Numbered from the stretch's first letter, positions 25,781 to 35,342 are shown. The stretch is 64,000 bases of DNA from Salinimicrobium sp050750585 (GCF_050750585.1 NZ_JBOJLM010000017.1:1-64000), one strand, 5' to 3'. Notes: generated by a model from the sequence alone, not told the origin. A program made the numbers and translations.

Positions 25781-27667
25781 ATGGCAACCGGAAACATTAA
25801 TGTATCTGTAGAAAACATCTTTCCTTTAATTAAGAAGTTTCTATACAGTGATCATGAGATCTTTTTACGCGAATTGATCTCTAACGCCACAGATGCCACT
25901 CTCAAGTTAAAGCATCTTACTGCTATTGGAGAGGCTAAGGTTGAATATGGCAACCCTGTTATCGAAGTAAAGATAGACAAGGAAAAAAAGCAACTAATTA
26001 TTAGCGACCAGGGAGTTGGGATGACCAAAGAAGAGGTCGAAAAATACATCAACCAGGTAGCTTTTTCAGGTGCCGAAGAATTCCTTGAAAAATATAAGGA
26101 CAGCGCAAAAGACAGTGGCATCATTGGTCATTTTGGGCTTGGGTTCTATTCGGCCTTTATGGTGGCCAATAAGGTAGAGATCATCACCAAGTCTTACAAA
26201 GATGAGCCTGCAGCGCACTGGGTATGCGAAGGTACTACCGAGTTCACCCTTGAAGAATCCGAAAAGAAAGAACACGGTACAGATATTATTCTTCATATTA
26301 ATGAAGATGATAAAGAGTTTCTTGAGGAGAACAGGATTGAAGAGCTGCTTGTGAAGTACAACAAGTTCATGCCCATCCCAATCAAATTTGGAACCCGAGA
26401 AGAAACGCTTGATCTTCCTGAAGATGCGCCCGAAGATGCAAAACCCGAGACCAGGACAGTAGATAATATTATCAATAATACTAATCCTGCCTGGACCAAG
26501 CAGCCAACAGATCTTGAGGATAAAGATTACAAAGATTTTTACCGCGAACTGTATCCTATGCAGTTTGAGGAGCCTTTGTTCCATATTCACCTCAATGTTG
26601 ATTACCCTTTCAACCTCACCGGAATTCTGTATTTCCCAAAGATGTCACAAGACATGAACATACAGAAGGACAAAATTCAGCTTTACCAAAACCAGGTATT
26701 TGTAACCGATAATGTTGAAGGTATTGTTCCTGAATTCCTGACTATGCTTCGCGGTGTTATTGATTCTCCTGATATTCCACTGAATGTTTCCCGTTCATAC
26801 TTACAGGCAGATGGCGCCGTTAAGAAGATCTCCAGCTACATTACCCGTAAGGTTGCAGATAAGCTGAAGTCTCTGTTCAACAACAATAGAGAAGATTTTG
26901 AGAAGAAATGGAATGATATCAAGATCGTCATTGAATACGGAATGCTTTCAGAAGATAAATTCTTTGAAAAAGCCAAAGACTTTGCTCTTTATCCAACTGT
27001 AGACGACAAATATTTCACTTTTGAAGAATTTATTGAGAAGATCAAAGACAACCAAACCGACAAGGATGGTAACAAGGTAATTCTCTATGCTTCAAACCAG
27101 GATGCACAGCACAGTTACATTGAAACAGCCAAAGAGAAAGGTTACGAGGTATTGTTGCTAGATTCTCCAATTGTATCTCACCTGCTACAAAAGCTGGAAA
27201 TGGGAGATGAAAAAGTGTCTTTTGTTCGTGTAGATTCCGATCATATTGACAACCTCATCAAAAAAGATGAAGAGAAGATCTCCAAATTAAACGAAGAAGA
27301 AAAAGAAAAGCTCAAAGCCGATTTTGAGAAGGTAGTTCCAAAAGAGAAGTACACGGTACAACTTGAGGCCCTTGACAGCAATGCAGCTCCGCTTATCATC
27401 ACCCAGCCAGAATTTATGCGACGCATGAAAGAAATGCAGCAAACAGGTGGCGGCGGAATGTTTGGAATGGGAAATATGCCCGAGATGTATAACCTTGTGG
27501 TAAACACCAACCACTCTCTTATTGGAGAAATTCTGAACACGAAAACTGAGAAGAAACAAGAGCGATTGATCAAACAATCCCTTGATTTGGCCAGGCTTTC
27601 ACAAAACCTCCTTAAAGGGGAAGAATTAACCTCCTTTATTAAGCGCAGCTTTGATATGATCAAATAG
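25781..27667 (+). CDS. htpG: Molecular chaperone HtpG (Hsp90)
   Basis: A 628-residue bacterial Hsp90. The N-terminal GHKL ATPase domain has FLRELISNATDATLKL, DQGVGMTKEEVEKYINQVA and GHFGLGFYSAFMVA. The middle domain contains the conserved DSPDIPLNVSRSYLQ, and a C-terminal dimerisation region ends in IKRSFDMIK. The full length is present. It assists folding of client proteins under stress in the cytoplasm. No clear CIRCE-like operator was seen upstream. It is followed by a strong terminator. Confidence 0.97.
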   Translation: MATGNINVSVENIFPLIKKFLYSDHEIFLRELISNATDATLKLKHLTAIGEAKVEYGNPVIEVKIDKEKKQLIISDQGVGMTKEEVEKYINQVAFSGAEEFLEKYKDSAKDSGIIGHFGLGFYSAFMVANKVEIITKSYKDEPAAHWVCEGTTEFTLEESEKKEHGTDIILHINEDDKEFLEENRIEELLVKYNKFMPIPIKFGTREETLDLPEDAPEDAKPETRTVDNIINNTNPAWTKQPTDLEDKDYKDFYRELYPMQFEEPLFHIHLNVDYPFNLTGILYFPKMSQDMNIQKDKIQLYQNQVFVTDNVEGIVPEFLTMLRGVIDSPDIPLNVSRSYLQADGAVKKISSYITRKVADKLKSLFNNNREDFEKKWNDIKIVIEYGMLSEDKFFEKAKDFALYPTVDDKYFTFEEFIEKIKDNQTDKDGNKVILYASNQDAQHSYIETAKEKGYEVLLLDSPIVSHLLQKLEMGDEKVSFVRVDSDHIDNLIKKDEEKISKLNEEEKEKLKADFEKVVPKEKYTVQLEALDSNAAPLIITQPEFMRRMKEMQQTGGGGMFGMGNMPEMYNLVVNTNHSLIGEILNTKTEKKQERLIKQSLDLARLSQNLLKGEELTSFIKRSFDMIK

Positions 27668-27687
27668 GGCTAATAAGCTTACAAATC

Positions 27688-27727
27688 AAAAACCGCTCTC
27701 CTGGTGACAGGAAAGCGGTTTTTTTAT
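27688..27727 (+). terminator. Intrinsic terminator of htpG
   Basis: AAAACCGCT and AGCGGTTTT form the outer stem with an inner CCTG/CAGG pair, followed by a run of T. It lies 21 bp after the htpG stop codon. Confidence 0.85.
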
Positions 27728-27753
27728 TTAGTACCTGCACCAAAAATGTTACC

Positions 27754-27774
27754 AGAAAATGACATTTTTGAGAC
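27754..27774. repeat. Dispersed palindrome copy
   Basis: AGAAAATG, one base, CATTTTTGAGAC: a clear copy of the recurring motif, between the htpG terminator and the end of the histidine kinase gene. It lacks a T-run and the gene already has a terminator, so a separate function is likely. Confidence 0.5.
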
Positions 27775-27795
27775 TCCGGGAATATAGATTGTTAT

Positions 27796-30003
27796 TTATT
27801 CCTCATCAGCGTTTACTGCAACCTTCAGGTTTCTATAGATTGTACTGAAGAAGGTAGGAATGTCATAAGGCTTTACAATAATGTCGCTCATTCCGGAATT
27901 CAGAATTTCTTCCCGCATCTCCTGTATTTCTACCGCTGTTAAAGCAATAACAGGAACCTCAGGATTAAATTTCCGAATAAGCCGGGTAGTTTCCATCCCG
28001 CTTAGGCCCGGCATGTTGACATCCATCAAGACCAGTCCGAAATCTTCTTTCTTTAAAAGTGCTATTGCCTCATAACCATCTCCGGCAACTTTACATTCAA
28101 AATCCCGTTTTTCAAGGATCCTCCGGGTAACTACCTGATTAATGCGGTTATCATCTACGATAAGTGCCTTTTTTAGCACACTTTCTTCAGATATTTCCAA
28201 ATCGCCAGATTGCGTAACAGCTTCCTCTGTTTCAGATTTTTCAAAAAGGATCTCAAAACTAAAGACAGAGCCTTTACCTTCCTCACTTTTAAGGTGAATC
28301 TCAGAATTGAACAATTTTAGCAGGTTTCTTACAATAGGAAGCCCCAGCCCTGTTCCCTGATAGTTATAGTTATTTGCTTTTAATTGAGAGAATTCTTCAA
28401 ATATTTCCTGTTGCTTGTTTTCAGGAATTCCCATTCCTGTATCTCCAACTTCAAAATAAATAAGACATTTTCCATTCTCGCAGCTTATGCAGTTCGCCTT
28501 TATCCAGACCTTTCCGCGTTCTGTAAATTTAACTGCATTGCCAACAAGGTTCATGATGATTTGAGAAAGACGAACCGAGTCACCAATCAGCGTACGCGGA
28601 ATATTATCACTAATCTGTAATTCTACCGTGTTAGAATTCTGATGCCTTGTGAATTCAAAGGATTTTACAATCCCTTTCATCAAACCATGAATGTTAAAAG
28701 GCGTATTTTCCAGGGAAACCAGGCGGGATTCCATCTTGTTCATCTGCAAGACATCATTAATTAAGGCCAGCAGGTAATCGGCAGAGAATTTGAGAGACTT
28801 AAGATCGCCCTCGAGTTTTTTATTGTTGTTATCTTCCAGTAACAGAGATGTTAGGCCTACCACTCCATAAAGCGGAGTTCTAAGCTCGTGGCTCACGGTA
28901 GAGAAAAACCTGCTTTTTAAATGAGACAAGTGTTCAGCCTTCTCTTTTGCTGAAAGCAGTTCTTTATTTTTATCTTTTAGCTGATGAATTAGCTTCTTCC
29001 TTGACTTGTTATTTCTAATAAGGAGTAGAATAAACAGAAGCATTAGGGTAATCGAAATAAGCATAATTGCAGTAATCTGCTCAGATTTCTCAATTACCTG
29101 ATCCTTGTAGAGCTGTTCTCTTTCAGCAGTTTCCAGGTTCTCTCGATATTGCTGAGTTTCAAAACGAGCCTGGGCGGCTTCCATTTGCTTCAGTTTTTCT
29201 TTTTCGTAAAGCGAAGCATCATATTCCACGTATTTTCCAAGTGCCCTGTAAGCCTCTTCATATTCCCCATTTTTGAAGAGAACTTTGGCGTACCCGTCAT
29301 AAGCAGTAACAGCATCAAGAATAAGAGAATCTTTCTCGGCGATCTTTATAGCCTCCTCGAAGTACTTCCTGGATTTTTCGTAATTATTTTTACCGGAATG
29401 GTAAATACCAAAAAGCGAAGCTAACTGTGTATGAATGAAAGGGTCTTCGAAATCTTTAATGATCTTTTCTACCTTCAACAGGTACGGGTATGCCTCATCA
29501 TACCTCTTTAGGTCGAGATAGGTCCACCCCTTGTTGAGTAATGGCGTGGCCCTGCTGTCGGGATCATTGAGGTGTGAAGCGGCTTCTATGGCTTTATCAT
29601 AGTAAGCAAACCCCTGCTCAATCGTTTCCTTATTGGAAGTAAAAATATTACCCAGGTTATTATAGGCCCACCATAAAAGAGTATCGTTATGGACGAGCTC
29701 GGCATACTCCAAAGCTTTTTCATAGCTCTTTCGGGCCCGTATGGTGTCCAGCAACTCGTCATAAGTAATCCCGAGGTTGTTGTAACCGTGGTAAAGATTG
29801 TAGTAGTCTTCTTTTTTCTCTGCTAATTGTATTAAGCGAAGAGAGTAGTTTATGGCTTTGCTATACTCGTACTCATACATAGCCCCGGTAGACAGATCCA
29901 GTAATTCCCGGATACTGTCACGCGAAATCTCTTCTTCAGTTTGGGCAAGGCTTAAGCCCGACACCCATACTGCGAAGCAAAGAGAAATGAATTTTGCGTT
30001 CAA
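27796..30003 (-). CDS. TPR-containing hybrid sensor histidine kinase
   Basis: A 735-residue hybrid kinase. A signal peptide (MNAKFISLCFAVWVSGLSLAQ) is followed by a periplasmic TPR region to about 290, a coiled-coil stretch, one transmembrane segment near 317-337 (AIMLISITLMLLFILLLI), then HisKA with SHELRTP (His near 370), the HATPase domain with NLVGNAVKF, DTGMGIPE and GTGLGLPIV, and a C-terminal receiver domain with phospho-accepting Asp in LMDVNMPG (near 660). There is no DNA-binding output domain, so signal output needs an HPt and a further regulator. None is adjacent; the stand-alone HPt at 9092-9430 is one candidate. The ligand is unknown. Confidence 0.93.
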   Translation of the reverse strand: MNAKFISLCFAVWVSGLSLAQTEEEISRDSIRELLDLSTGAMYEYEYSKAINYSLRLIQLAEKKEDYYNLYHGYNNLGITYDELLDTIRARKSYEKALEYAELVHNDTLLWWAYNNLGNIFTSNKETIEQGFAYYDKAIEAASHLNDPDSRATPLLNKGWTYLDLKRYDEAYPYLLKVEKIIKDFEDPFIHTQLASLFGIYHSGKNNYEKSRKYFEEAIKIAEKDSLILDAVTAYDGYAKVLFKNGEYEEAYRALGKYVEYDASLYEKEKLKQMEAAQARFETQQYRENLETAEREQLYKDQVIEKSEQITAIMLISITLMLLFILLLIRNNKSRKKLIHQLKDKNKELLSAKEKAEHLSHLKSRFFSTVSHELRTPLYGVVGLTSLLLEDNNNKKLEGDLKSLKFSADYLLALINDVLQMNKMESRLVSLENTPFNIHGLMKGIVKSFEFTRHQNSNTVELQISDNIPRTLIGDSVRLSQIIMNLVGNAVKFTERGKVWIKANCISCENGKCLIYFEVGDTGMGIPENKQQEIFEEFSQLKANNYNYQGTGLGLPIVRNLLKLFNSEIHLKSEEGKGSVFSFEILFEKSETEEAVTQSGDLEISEESVLKKALIVDDNRINQVVTRRILEKRDFECKVAGDGYEAIALLKKEDFGLVLMDVNMPGLSGMETTRLIRKFNPEVPVIALTAVEIQEMREEILNSGMSDIIVKPYDIPTFFSTIYRNLKVAVNADEE

Positions 30004-30144
30004 TGCTGCAACATGTTAAGTTCGATAAAATGGGGAAAGCCAAATTATTTATTTTTAGCATCTTATGCAATAGATTTTAAAGTTTTATTAAAACTTATAA
30101 AAATATTGTTAATGCTTCTCAAAAGGAAATGCTGATAATCAAAA

Positions 30145-30260
30145 AAACTGCCTTAAAAGCCAACTTCTTTCAACGTTTGTAACGTGTTCACATCAGCATT
30201 TATCAGAGTTTTTAAACCCAGAATGATCCTGATGCATTGAAATAGCTTTTAAGGCAGTTT
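30145..30260. other. Long-loop inverted repeat (family member 2)
   Basis: Perfect 16-bp arms AAACTGCCTTAAAAGC and GCTTTTAAGGCAGTTT enclose about 84 nt. It lies between the S1/P1 nuclease 3' end and the histidine kinase 5' end (both minus), so it could terminate the nuclease transcript. The CTGCCTTAA arm is a variant of the other long-loop hairpins in this window. Confidence 0.55.
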
Positions 30261-30281
30261 CCCTTCTACTCTGGCAAAGTA

Positions 30282-31061
30282 TTATTTATATATGTCGTTC
30301 AGGATAGCGGCAAGTCTAATTCCGCCTTTTTGAACCTGATCATGAACTACAGGGAACCACTCATACATATACTTATATCCAAGTTTTTCACCTACTTCAA
30401 CTGAGTCGTAAACTCTATTGGCAAGTTGTTTTGATTCATACATCCAGTCAAGCACAGAACCTTTTTGGATTTTTTGGATTTCTTCTTTTGAGAGCTTATC
30501 TGTATTGTGGGCAAGTTCGGTATAGCTCATATCAAAGTCGTTGATCATTTCACTATCCCACACCCGGTGAAGGTTTGAACCGCTTCCAAACCATCTTACC
30601 TGTATATCGTTTCCACCTTTATCTTCACCACGCCCGGCATGCATAGGCTGGTGTAAATCTCCTAACCAATGTACAAGCAACTTCAGGTGGAATTCCTTTT
30701 CTTCCTTAGAGGCATTCTTATCTTTTAAAACTGAAATAGCAGTATTTATTCCATGTACCAGGTCACCATCAGGATTCGCTTTTTCTTCAGAATATGCTGT
30801 CTCACCGGGTTCAAGATTTACATAATGCCACGGACTGTATTTGCGGTAAGCCGGATCACTCTTAATATCATCACCAAAAGTAGATACAAAAGCCAGGTTC
30901 ATACCATCAAGGAGCTCCCGCACCTTAGCCTTCGCTTTTTTGGATAAATGTTGTTCGGCTACTTCACCCGTAGCTCTGTGCCCCGTTCTGCCCCAATCAC
31001 TATCTGACGCAAAAGTAAAGCTGGTAAAAAGAAAGGCTGTAACAAGTAAATAAATTTTCAT
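30282..31061 (-). CDS. Secreted S1/P1-type nuclease
   Basis: A 259-residue protein starting MKIYLLVTAFLFTSFTFAS, a signal peptide; the mature protein then begins SDWGRTGHRATGEVAEQHL, where the N-terminal Trp provides a backbone zinc ligand in this family. Other zinc ligands appear in YSPWHYVN, LLVHWLGDLHQPMHAG and VWDSEMI. These zinc-dependent enzymes cleave single-stranded nucleic acid and can release nucleotides as a phosphate or nucleoside source outside the cytoplasm. It is divergent from the HAD phosphatase gene. Confidence 0.93.
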   Translation of the reverse strand: MKIYLLVTAFLFTSFTFASDSDWGRTGHRATGEVAEQHLSKKAKAKVRELLDGMNLAFVSTFGDDIKSDPAYRKYSPWHYVNLEPGETAYSEEKANPDGDLVHGINTAISVLKDKNASKEEKEFHLKLLVHWLGDLHQPMHAGRGEDKGGNDIQVRWFGSGSNLHRVWDSEMINDFDMSYTELAHNTDKLSKEEIQKIQKGSVLDWMYESKQLANRVYDSVEVGEKLGYKYMYEWFPVVHDQVQKGGIRLAAILNDIYK

Positions 31062-31235
31062 ATAAAGTTGAATTTTTGGGTGCGTAAATATAGAAAAAGG
31101 CAAGCATTATTTGGAGCATCTTCAAAAATCCTGCCTCGATTTGCCATTTTTGAACAGGCTTGTAAAGAAAAGCCCGAAATGCTACCTTTACCGAAGGTAC
31201 ACCTTTGGCTTTATGCCCCTCTTTCAATCTACAAA

Positions 31236-32048
31236 ATGAAGTATAAAATTATATTTTCAGATATTGACGGTACGCTTCTAAATAAAGACCGGCAACTATC
31301 ACAGCTCACCTTAAAAGTCTTTGGTCAACTCCCTAAAGAGCTGCCCGTAGTGCTTATTTCTTCCAGAATGCCCCAGGCAATGACACACCTTCAGGAAGAG
31401 CTAAATATTTCTCACCAACCGCTTATTTGCTATAACGGAGCTTTGATGTATATAGAAGGGCAACCTGTGCAGTCTAAAGAAATTCCGTGGAGCATTATAA
31501 ATGACCTGCATCACTTCAACAGCAGTTTAAATTGTCATCTCAGCCTCTACAATGACAAAGACTGGTATGTACCGCAAATGGATGAATGGGCCAAAAGAGA
31601 AGAAAACAATACCCGCGTAACTCCGCAGGTTAAACCCACACACGAGGTGCTTCAAGATTGGAAACCCGGCGAAACAGGGGCTCATAAAATTATGTGTATG
31701 GGCACAGCAGAAAAAATAAATGCTGTTGAAAAACACCTTTTTGAGAGGTATCAGGATCAATTACACCTGTACCGTTCTAAAGACACTTATCTGGAAGTGA
31801 CAAACAAGGAAGTTTCTAAACTTACGGCTGTAAAATATCTGCTGAAGCATCATTTTAATTACGAAATGGAAGAAACCATCGCTTTTGGTGATAATTATAA
31901 TGATTTTGACATGCTTGAAGCTGCAGGAATGGGAATTGCAGTAGGAAATGCAAGGCCCGAAATTTTAAAAATTGCCAGGCAGGTAACTCACCACAATACT
32001 GAAGATGGGGTAGCCAAAAGTTTACAACAGCTCTTTAAGCTTAACTAA
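31236..32048 (+). CDS. HAD-superfamily Cof-type phosphatase
   Basis: A 270-residue protein. The start is set at MKYKIIFSDIDGTLL because the upstream frame reads across the divergent promoter region and has no homologous feature. Motif I D9-x-D11 (SDIDGTLLNKD), motif II (VLISSR), and motif IV (FGDNYNDFDML) with AAGMGIAVGNA are all clear. The C2B cap places it in the Cof subfamily, which dephosphorylates sugar phosphates, pyridoxal phosphate or flavin precursors. It is 52 bp upstream of the DUF819 gene on the same strand. Confidence 0.93.
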   Translation: MKYKIIFSDIDGTLLNKDRQLSQLTLKVFGQLPKELPVVLISSRMPQAMTHLQEELNISHQPLICYNGALMYIEGQPVQSKEIPWSIINDLHHFNSSLNCHLSLYNDKDWYVPQMDEWAKREENNTRVTPQVKPTHEVLQDWKPGETGAHKIMCMGTAEKINAVEKHLFERYQDQLHLYRSKDTYLEVTNKEVSKLTAVKYLLKHHFNYEMEETIAFGDNYNDFDMLEAAGMGIAVGNARPEILKIARQVTHHNTEDGVAKSLQQLFKLN

Positions 32049-32099
32049 TTTTTAAGACACTTCTAAATGTCGTATTTTGCCGCTTTTTAAAGGCAATTT

Positions 32100-33365
32100 A
32101 TGGACAATCTTCCCCTTTTTACCAATGATGCTATTGTGTTAGGACTACTAATGCTGGCCCTTGGTTTCGTATTCTTCACTTCTTCCAAAAAAGAAGGTTT
32201 CTGGTATAAATTCTACAAAGTAGTACCGGCGTTGTTGATGTGTTACCTCATTCCGGCAATCCTAAACTCGCTGAACATAATTTCTGACGAGACTTCAAAC
32301 CTGTACTTTGTAGCCAGTCGCTATTTGCTACCGGCTTCCCTGGTATTAATGACCTTGAGTATAGATCTTAAAGCCATATTCAACCTGGGGCCAAAAGCAC
32401 TCATCATGTTTTTCACAGGAACCATTGGGATCATTATTGGCGGACCTATTGCTATTCTTATCATCTCTACCTTCTCGCCCGAAACTGTGGGAGGTGTGGG
32501 CCCCGATGCAGTTTGGAGAGGACTCTCAACCCTTGCAGGAAGCTGGATTGGTGGTGGTGCCAACCAGGCTGCCATGCTCGAGATCTTTGAGTACAACCCC
32601 GATCTTTATGGCGGAATGGTGCTTGTGGACATTGTGGTAGCCAATCTATGGATGGCGATTCTCCTCATGGGAATTGGCAAAAGTGACAGGATTGACGAAT
32701 GGCTTCGCGCAGACAATTCGGCTATAGAAGGCCTGAAGAAAAAAGTCACCGCTTATGCCGACAGTGTTACCCGCAATCCATCACTCGCAGATCTTATGAT
32801 CATGCTCGCCCTCGCATTTGGTGCAGTTGGCTTTGCTCACTGGAGTGCCGATGGTATTTCGGCTTTTCTTTCTTCTAATTTTGAAGCTTTCCGGGATAAT
32901 AAATCGGCATTATCTTCTTTTGCATCTTCCTTTTTCTGGATGATCTCTATTGCAACTGTAGTAGGAATCTTTCTTTCTTTTACAAGGGCGAAAGAATATG
33001 AAGGTGCCGGGGCCAGTAAGCTGGGAAGTGTTTTTATATATTTTCTCGTGGCTACCATTGGTATGAAAATGGACCTCACCATGGTCTTTGATAACCCGGG
33101 ACTTATTGGGATAGGACTTATCTGGATGGGAATTCATGCCGGTTTACTTATTCTTGTGGCCAAACTCATTAAAGCTCCCTACTTCTTCCTCGCTGTGGGA
33201 AGCCAGGCAAACGTGGGCGGGGCAGCATCTGCACCGGTTGTTGCTGCAGCCTTTCACCCTTCACTGGCCACTGTTGGTGTATTGCTGGCCGTATTTGGAT
33301 ATGTTGTGGGAACTTACGGCGCTATTTTGAGTACAATTTTAATGCAGATTGCTGCCGGAAGCTAA
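32100..33365 (+). CDS. DUF819 family integral membrane protein
   Basis: A 421-residue polytopic membrane protein with roughly eleven hydrophobic segments. STLAGSWIGGGANQAAML and FLAVGSQANVGGAASAPVVAAAF are the repeated Gly/Asn/Ala-rich re-entrant-like stretches of the DUF819 (YjcL-like) family. The fold resembles secondary transporters, but no substrate is established. It may be cotranscribed with the HAD phosphatase and the DUF4369 lipoprotein (52 and 54 bp gaps). Confidence 0.9.
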   Translation: MDNLPLFTNDAIVLGLLMLALGFVFFTSSKKEGFWYKFYKVVPALLMCYLIPAILNSLNIISDETSNLYFVASRYLLPASLVLMTLSIDLKAIFNLGPKALIMFFTGTIGIIIGGPIAILIISTFSPETVGGVGPDAVWRGLSTLAGSWIGGGANQAAMLEIFEYNPDLYGGMVLVDIVVANLWMAILLMGIGKSDRIDEWLRADNSAIEGLKKKVTAYADSVTRNPSLADLMIMLALAFGAVGFAHWSADGISAFLSSNFEAFRDNKSALSSFASSFFWMISIATVVGIFLSFTRAKEYEGAGASKLGSVFIYFLVATIGMKMDLTMVFDNPGLIGIGLIWMGIHAGLLILVAKLIKAPYFFLAVGSQANVGGAASAPVVAAAFHPSLATVGVLLAVFGYVVGTYGAILSTILMQIAAGS

Positions 33366-33419
33366 GATTAAAGAGATTTTTTTAGGATATTTACGCACAC
33401 TTTTTTACACATAATTTAA

Positions 33420-34157
33420 ATGAAAAAAACGGCATTATTAGTGCTCGCCACCCTTCTATTGGCGGCCTGTTCTTCTGAAGAAAACAACCTTAAGATTACA
33501 GGAAAAGTCCAGGGACTTAAGAAAGGAACCCTCTATCTACAAAAAGTTGAAGACACCAGTCTTGTAAGCATTGACTCTGTAGTCGTAAAGGGAAATGAGA
33601 CCTTCTCTTTTGAAGCCTCTATTGAGAGTCCGCAAATCCTGTACCTGTACCTCAATAAAAAAGACAACAATATTTATGATGACCGGGTGATGTTTTTTGC
33701 TGAACCGGGAGAAATGATCATCAATACTACTCTTAAGAAGTTTGAAAAGGATGCCATAGTGGAAGGATCTGAGAATCAAAAGAAACTTATGGAGTACCAA
33801 TCTATGATGAACAGGTTCAACACGCGCAACCTTGAACTTGTCCAGCAAAGTATAAAAGCCCAACAGGAAGAGAACGCCCAGTCACTCGACTCGGCCAACG
33901 CTGAATATGATAAGCTGCTAAGAAGGAGATATCTTTTTACCGTGAACTTTGCCCTAAACAATAAAGACCTTGAAATAGCACCTTATCTTGCTATTTCTGA
34001 AGTCTATGACGCCAACATAAAATACCTGGACACTATTTACAAATCCCTTACTCCTGAAGTAAAAGAATCTCTCTACGGAAAGAGTCTGGAGGAATTCCTG
34101 GAAGAACGTAAAGCACAGGAAAAAGCTGCCAGTGAAGACACGGCCTCGCAGGCATAG
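33420..34157 (+). CDS. DUF4369-containing lipoprotein
   Basis: A 245-residue lipoprotein: MKKTALLVLATLLLAAC gives lipobox Cys17. NNLKITGKVQGLKKGTLYLQKVED and the following beta-rich region to about 115 match DUF4369, a domain usually placed at the N-terminus of thiol-disulfide (TlpA-like) proteins in Bacteroidota. Here the thioredoxin part is missing, and the C-terminal 110 residues are helical and Gln/Glu-rich with no CxxC. So it is likely a shortened relative. It ends before a long-loop hairpin. Confidence 0.85.
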   Translation: MKKTALLVLATLLLAACSSEENNLKITGKVQGLKKGTLYLQKVEDTSLVSIDSVVVKGNETFSFEASIESPQILYLYLNKKDNNIYDDRVMFFAEPGEMIINTTLKKFEKDAIVEGSENQKKLMEYQSMMNRFNTRNLELVQQSIKAQQEENAQSLDSANAEYDKLLRRRYLFTVNFALNNKDLEIAPYLAISEVYDANIKYLDTIYKSLTPEVKESLYGKSLEEFLEERKAQEKAASEDTASQA

Positions 34158-34177
34158 TACTCGCGATAATTAATATA

Positions 34178-34260
34178 TAAGGCTGTCTTAAGACACTATT
34201 CTTCGTTAAGCTGAATCTTATTCACAATAACGTTGCGTAGTTCTTAAGACAGCCTTTTTT
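34178..34260. terminator. Long-loop hairpin at gene end (family member 3)
   Basis: The arms AAGGCTGTCTTAAGA and TCTTAAGACAGCCTT enclose about 50 nt and are followed by T residues on the plus strand. It closes the HAD-DUF819-DUF4369 run. The arm GGCTGTCTT is shared with 22691-22774. Confidence 0.7.
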
Positions 34261-34514
34261 GTTCCTGCCACTTTCGGATTAGTTTATCTTCAGCACCTCC
34301 TGAAGGCTCCTGTTTATCCTGAAAATGTTACCCGACATCCATACCCAAAATAACCCGTGAGAATGGCATTTTTGGAAGGTGAGATCTATCCGGGATAAAC
34401 TACAACACAGTTCTTTTCTCCACCCTGGCTTCACGCGTTCTCTTGCGCAAACTCTTCGAGCCCAGCCATCTTATGGACGAAGAACAGGAATAAATTGATG
34501 AGTTTATTGTAACA
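34261..34514. other. Intergenic segment with possible gene remnant
   Basis: No intact gene. A dispersed palindrome half-copy lies at 34361-34378 (AATGGCATTTTTGGAAGG). A short plus-strand stretch, about 34395-34492, reads without stops into TAA (VLFSTLASRVLLRKLFE...) and may be a decayed C-terminus, but it is too short to judge. Confidence 0.3.
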
Positions 34515-34548
34515 AAAAAGGTCCTGCACAGCTGTGCAGGACCTTTTT
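34515..34548. terminator. Perfect 34-bp palindrome terminator
   Basis: AAAAAGGTCCTGCACAG is followed directly by its reverse complement, with T-runs on both strands. It lies 20 bp after the yajC stop codon and is the terminator of the nusB-DUF1573-yajC operon on the minus strand. Confidence 0.88.
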
Positions 34549-34567
34549 ATTTAATTCCTTAAAGGAA

Positions 34568-34861
34568 CTATTTTGTTTCCTTCACCGGTTCGTTTAACTT
34601 CTGGCTCATTTCCATTGAAATGGAAGATCTGTCAAAAGTGATTTTTCCGGCTCCGGTTTCTATAATTACTGCATTGAGTTTATCGCTAAAATCAACTATT
34701 TTACCGTGCATTCCGCTTTTGGTAACAATCCTGTCCCCTCTTTTAATTTCGGAGGAGAATTGTTTTTCTTTCTTGGCACGGTTCATTTGAGGGCGTATCA
34801 TAAAAAAATACACCACGATAAACATTAAAATAATTGGGGCAAACTGGGCTAATTGATCCAT
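34568..34861 (-). CDS. yajC: Preprotein translocase subunit YajC
   Basis: A 97-residue protein with one N-terminal membrane segment (FAPIILMFIVVYFFMIRPQ), the conserved RPQ, and the cytoplasmic KRGDRIVTKSGMHGKIVDF domain. YajC associates with SecDF and the Sec translocon. It is the last gene of the nusB-DUF1573-yajC group, an order common in Bacteroidota. Confidence 0.95.
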   Translation of the reverse strand: MDQLAQFAPIILMFIVVYFFMIRPQMNRAKKEKQFSSEIKRGDRIVTKSGMHGKIVDFSDKLNAVIIETGAGKITFDRSSISMEMSQKLNEPVKETK

Positions 34862-34889
34862 AGGGTAGTATTGTTGCTCTTATTTATGC

Positions 34890-35342
34890 TTAAGACTGGG
34901 CCTTAGGCTCTACAAAAGCTTTAATTTTAATTTGCTCTTTCCCGGTTTCGGTATTAGCTGTAATATTTACTGTTTTGGTAACCTGGTTTTGTCCGCTACC
35001 GTTGAACTTCACTACCATTTCTCCTGTTTCTCCCGGAGCAATAGGTTCTTTTGTCCAGGTAGGCACTGTACATCCACAAGAGCTGGAAGCATTAGTGATA
35101 ACAAGAGGAGCTTTTCCTGTGTTGGTAAATGTAAAGGTATGCTCAACATTGGTACCCTGTGCAATAGTTCCAAAATCGTGTTCTGTATTTTCGAAACTAA
35201 GTTGAGGATAGACTACATCCTGTGAATCACGTAGTGCTGCTTCTTCTACGTTCTCTGCCTGTACCTTTTCGGCTGCATTGTCTTTACAGGAAGTAAAATT
35301 AAACGCAGCAATCAATGCCAGTAATAAAATTCCTTTTTTCAT
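34890..35342 (-). CDS. DUF1573 lipoprotein
   Basis: A 150-residue protein; MKKGILLLALIAAFNFTSC is a lipoprotein signal with Cys19. The mature part has the DUF1573 immunoglobulin-like pattern: FENTEHDFGTIAQGTNVEHTFTFTNTGKAPLVI, ASSSCGCTVP, and APGETGEMVVKFN. Function is unknown; the CGC motif is conserved in the family. It lies between nusB and yajC. Confidence 0.93.
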   Translation of the reverse strand: MKKGILLLALIAAFNFTSCKDNAAEKVQAENVEEAALRDSQDVVYPQLSFENTEHDFGTIAQGTNVEHTFTFTNTGKAPLVITNASSSCGCTVPTWTKEPIAPGETGEMVVKFNGSGQNQVTKTVNITANTETGKEQIKIKAFVEPKAQS

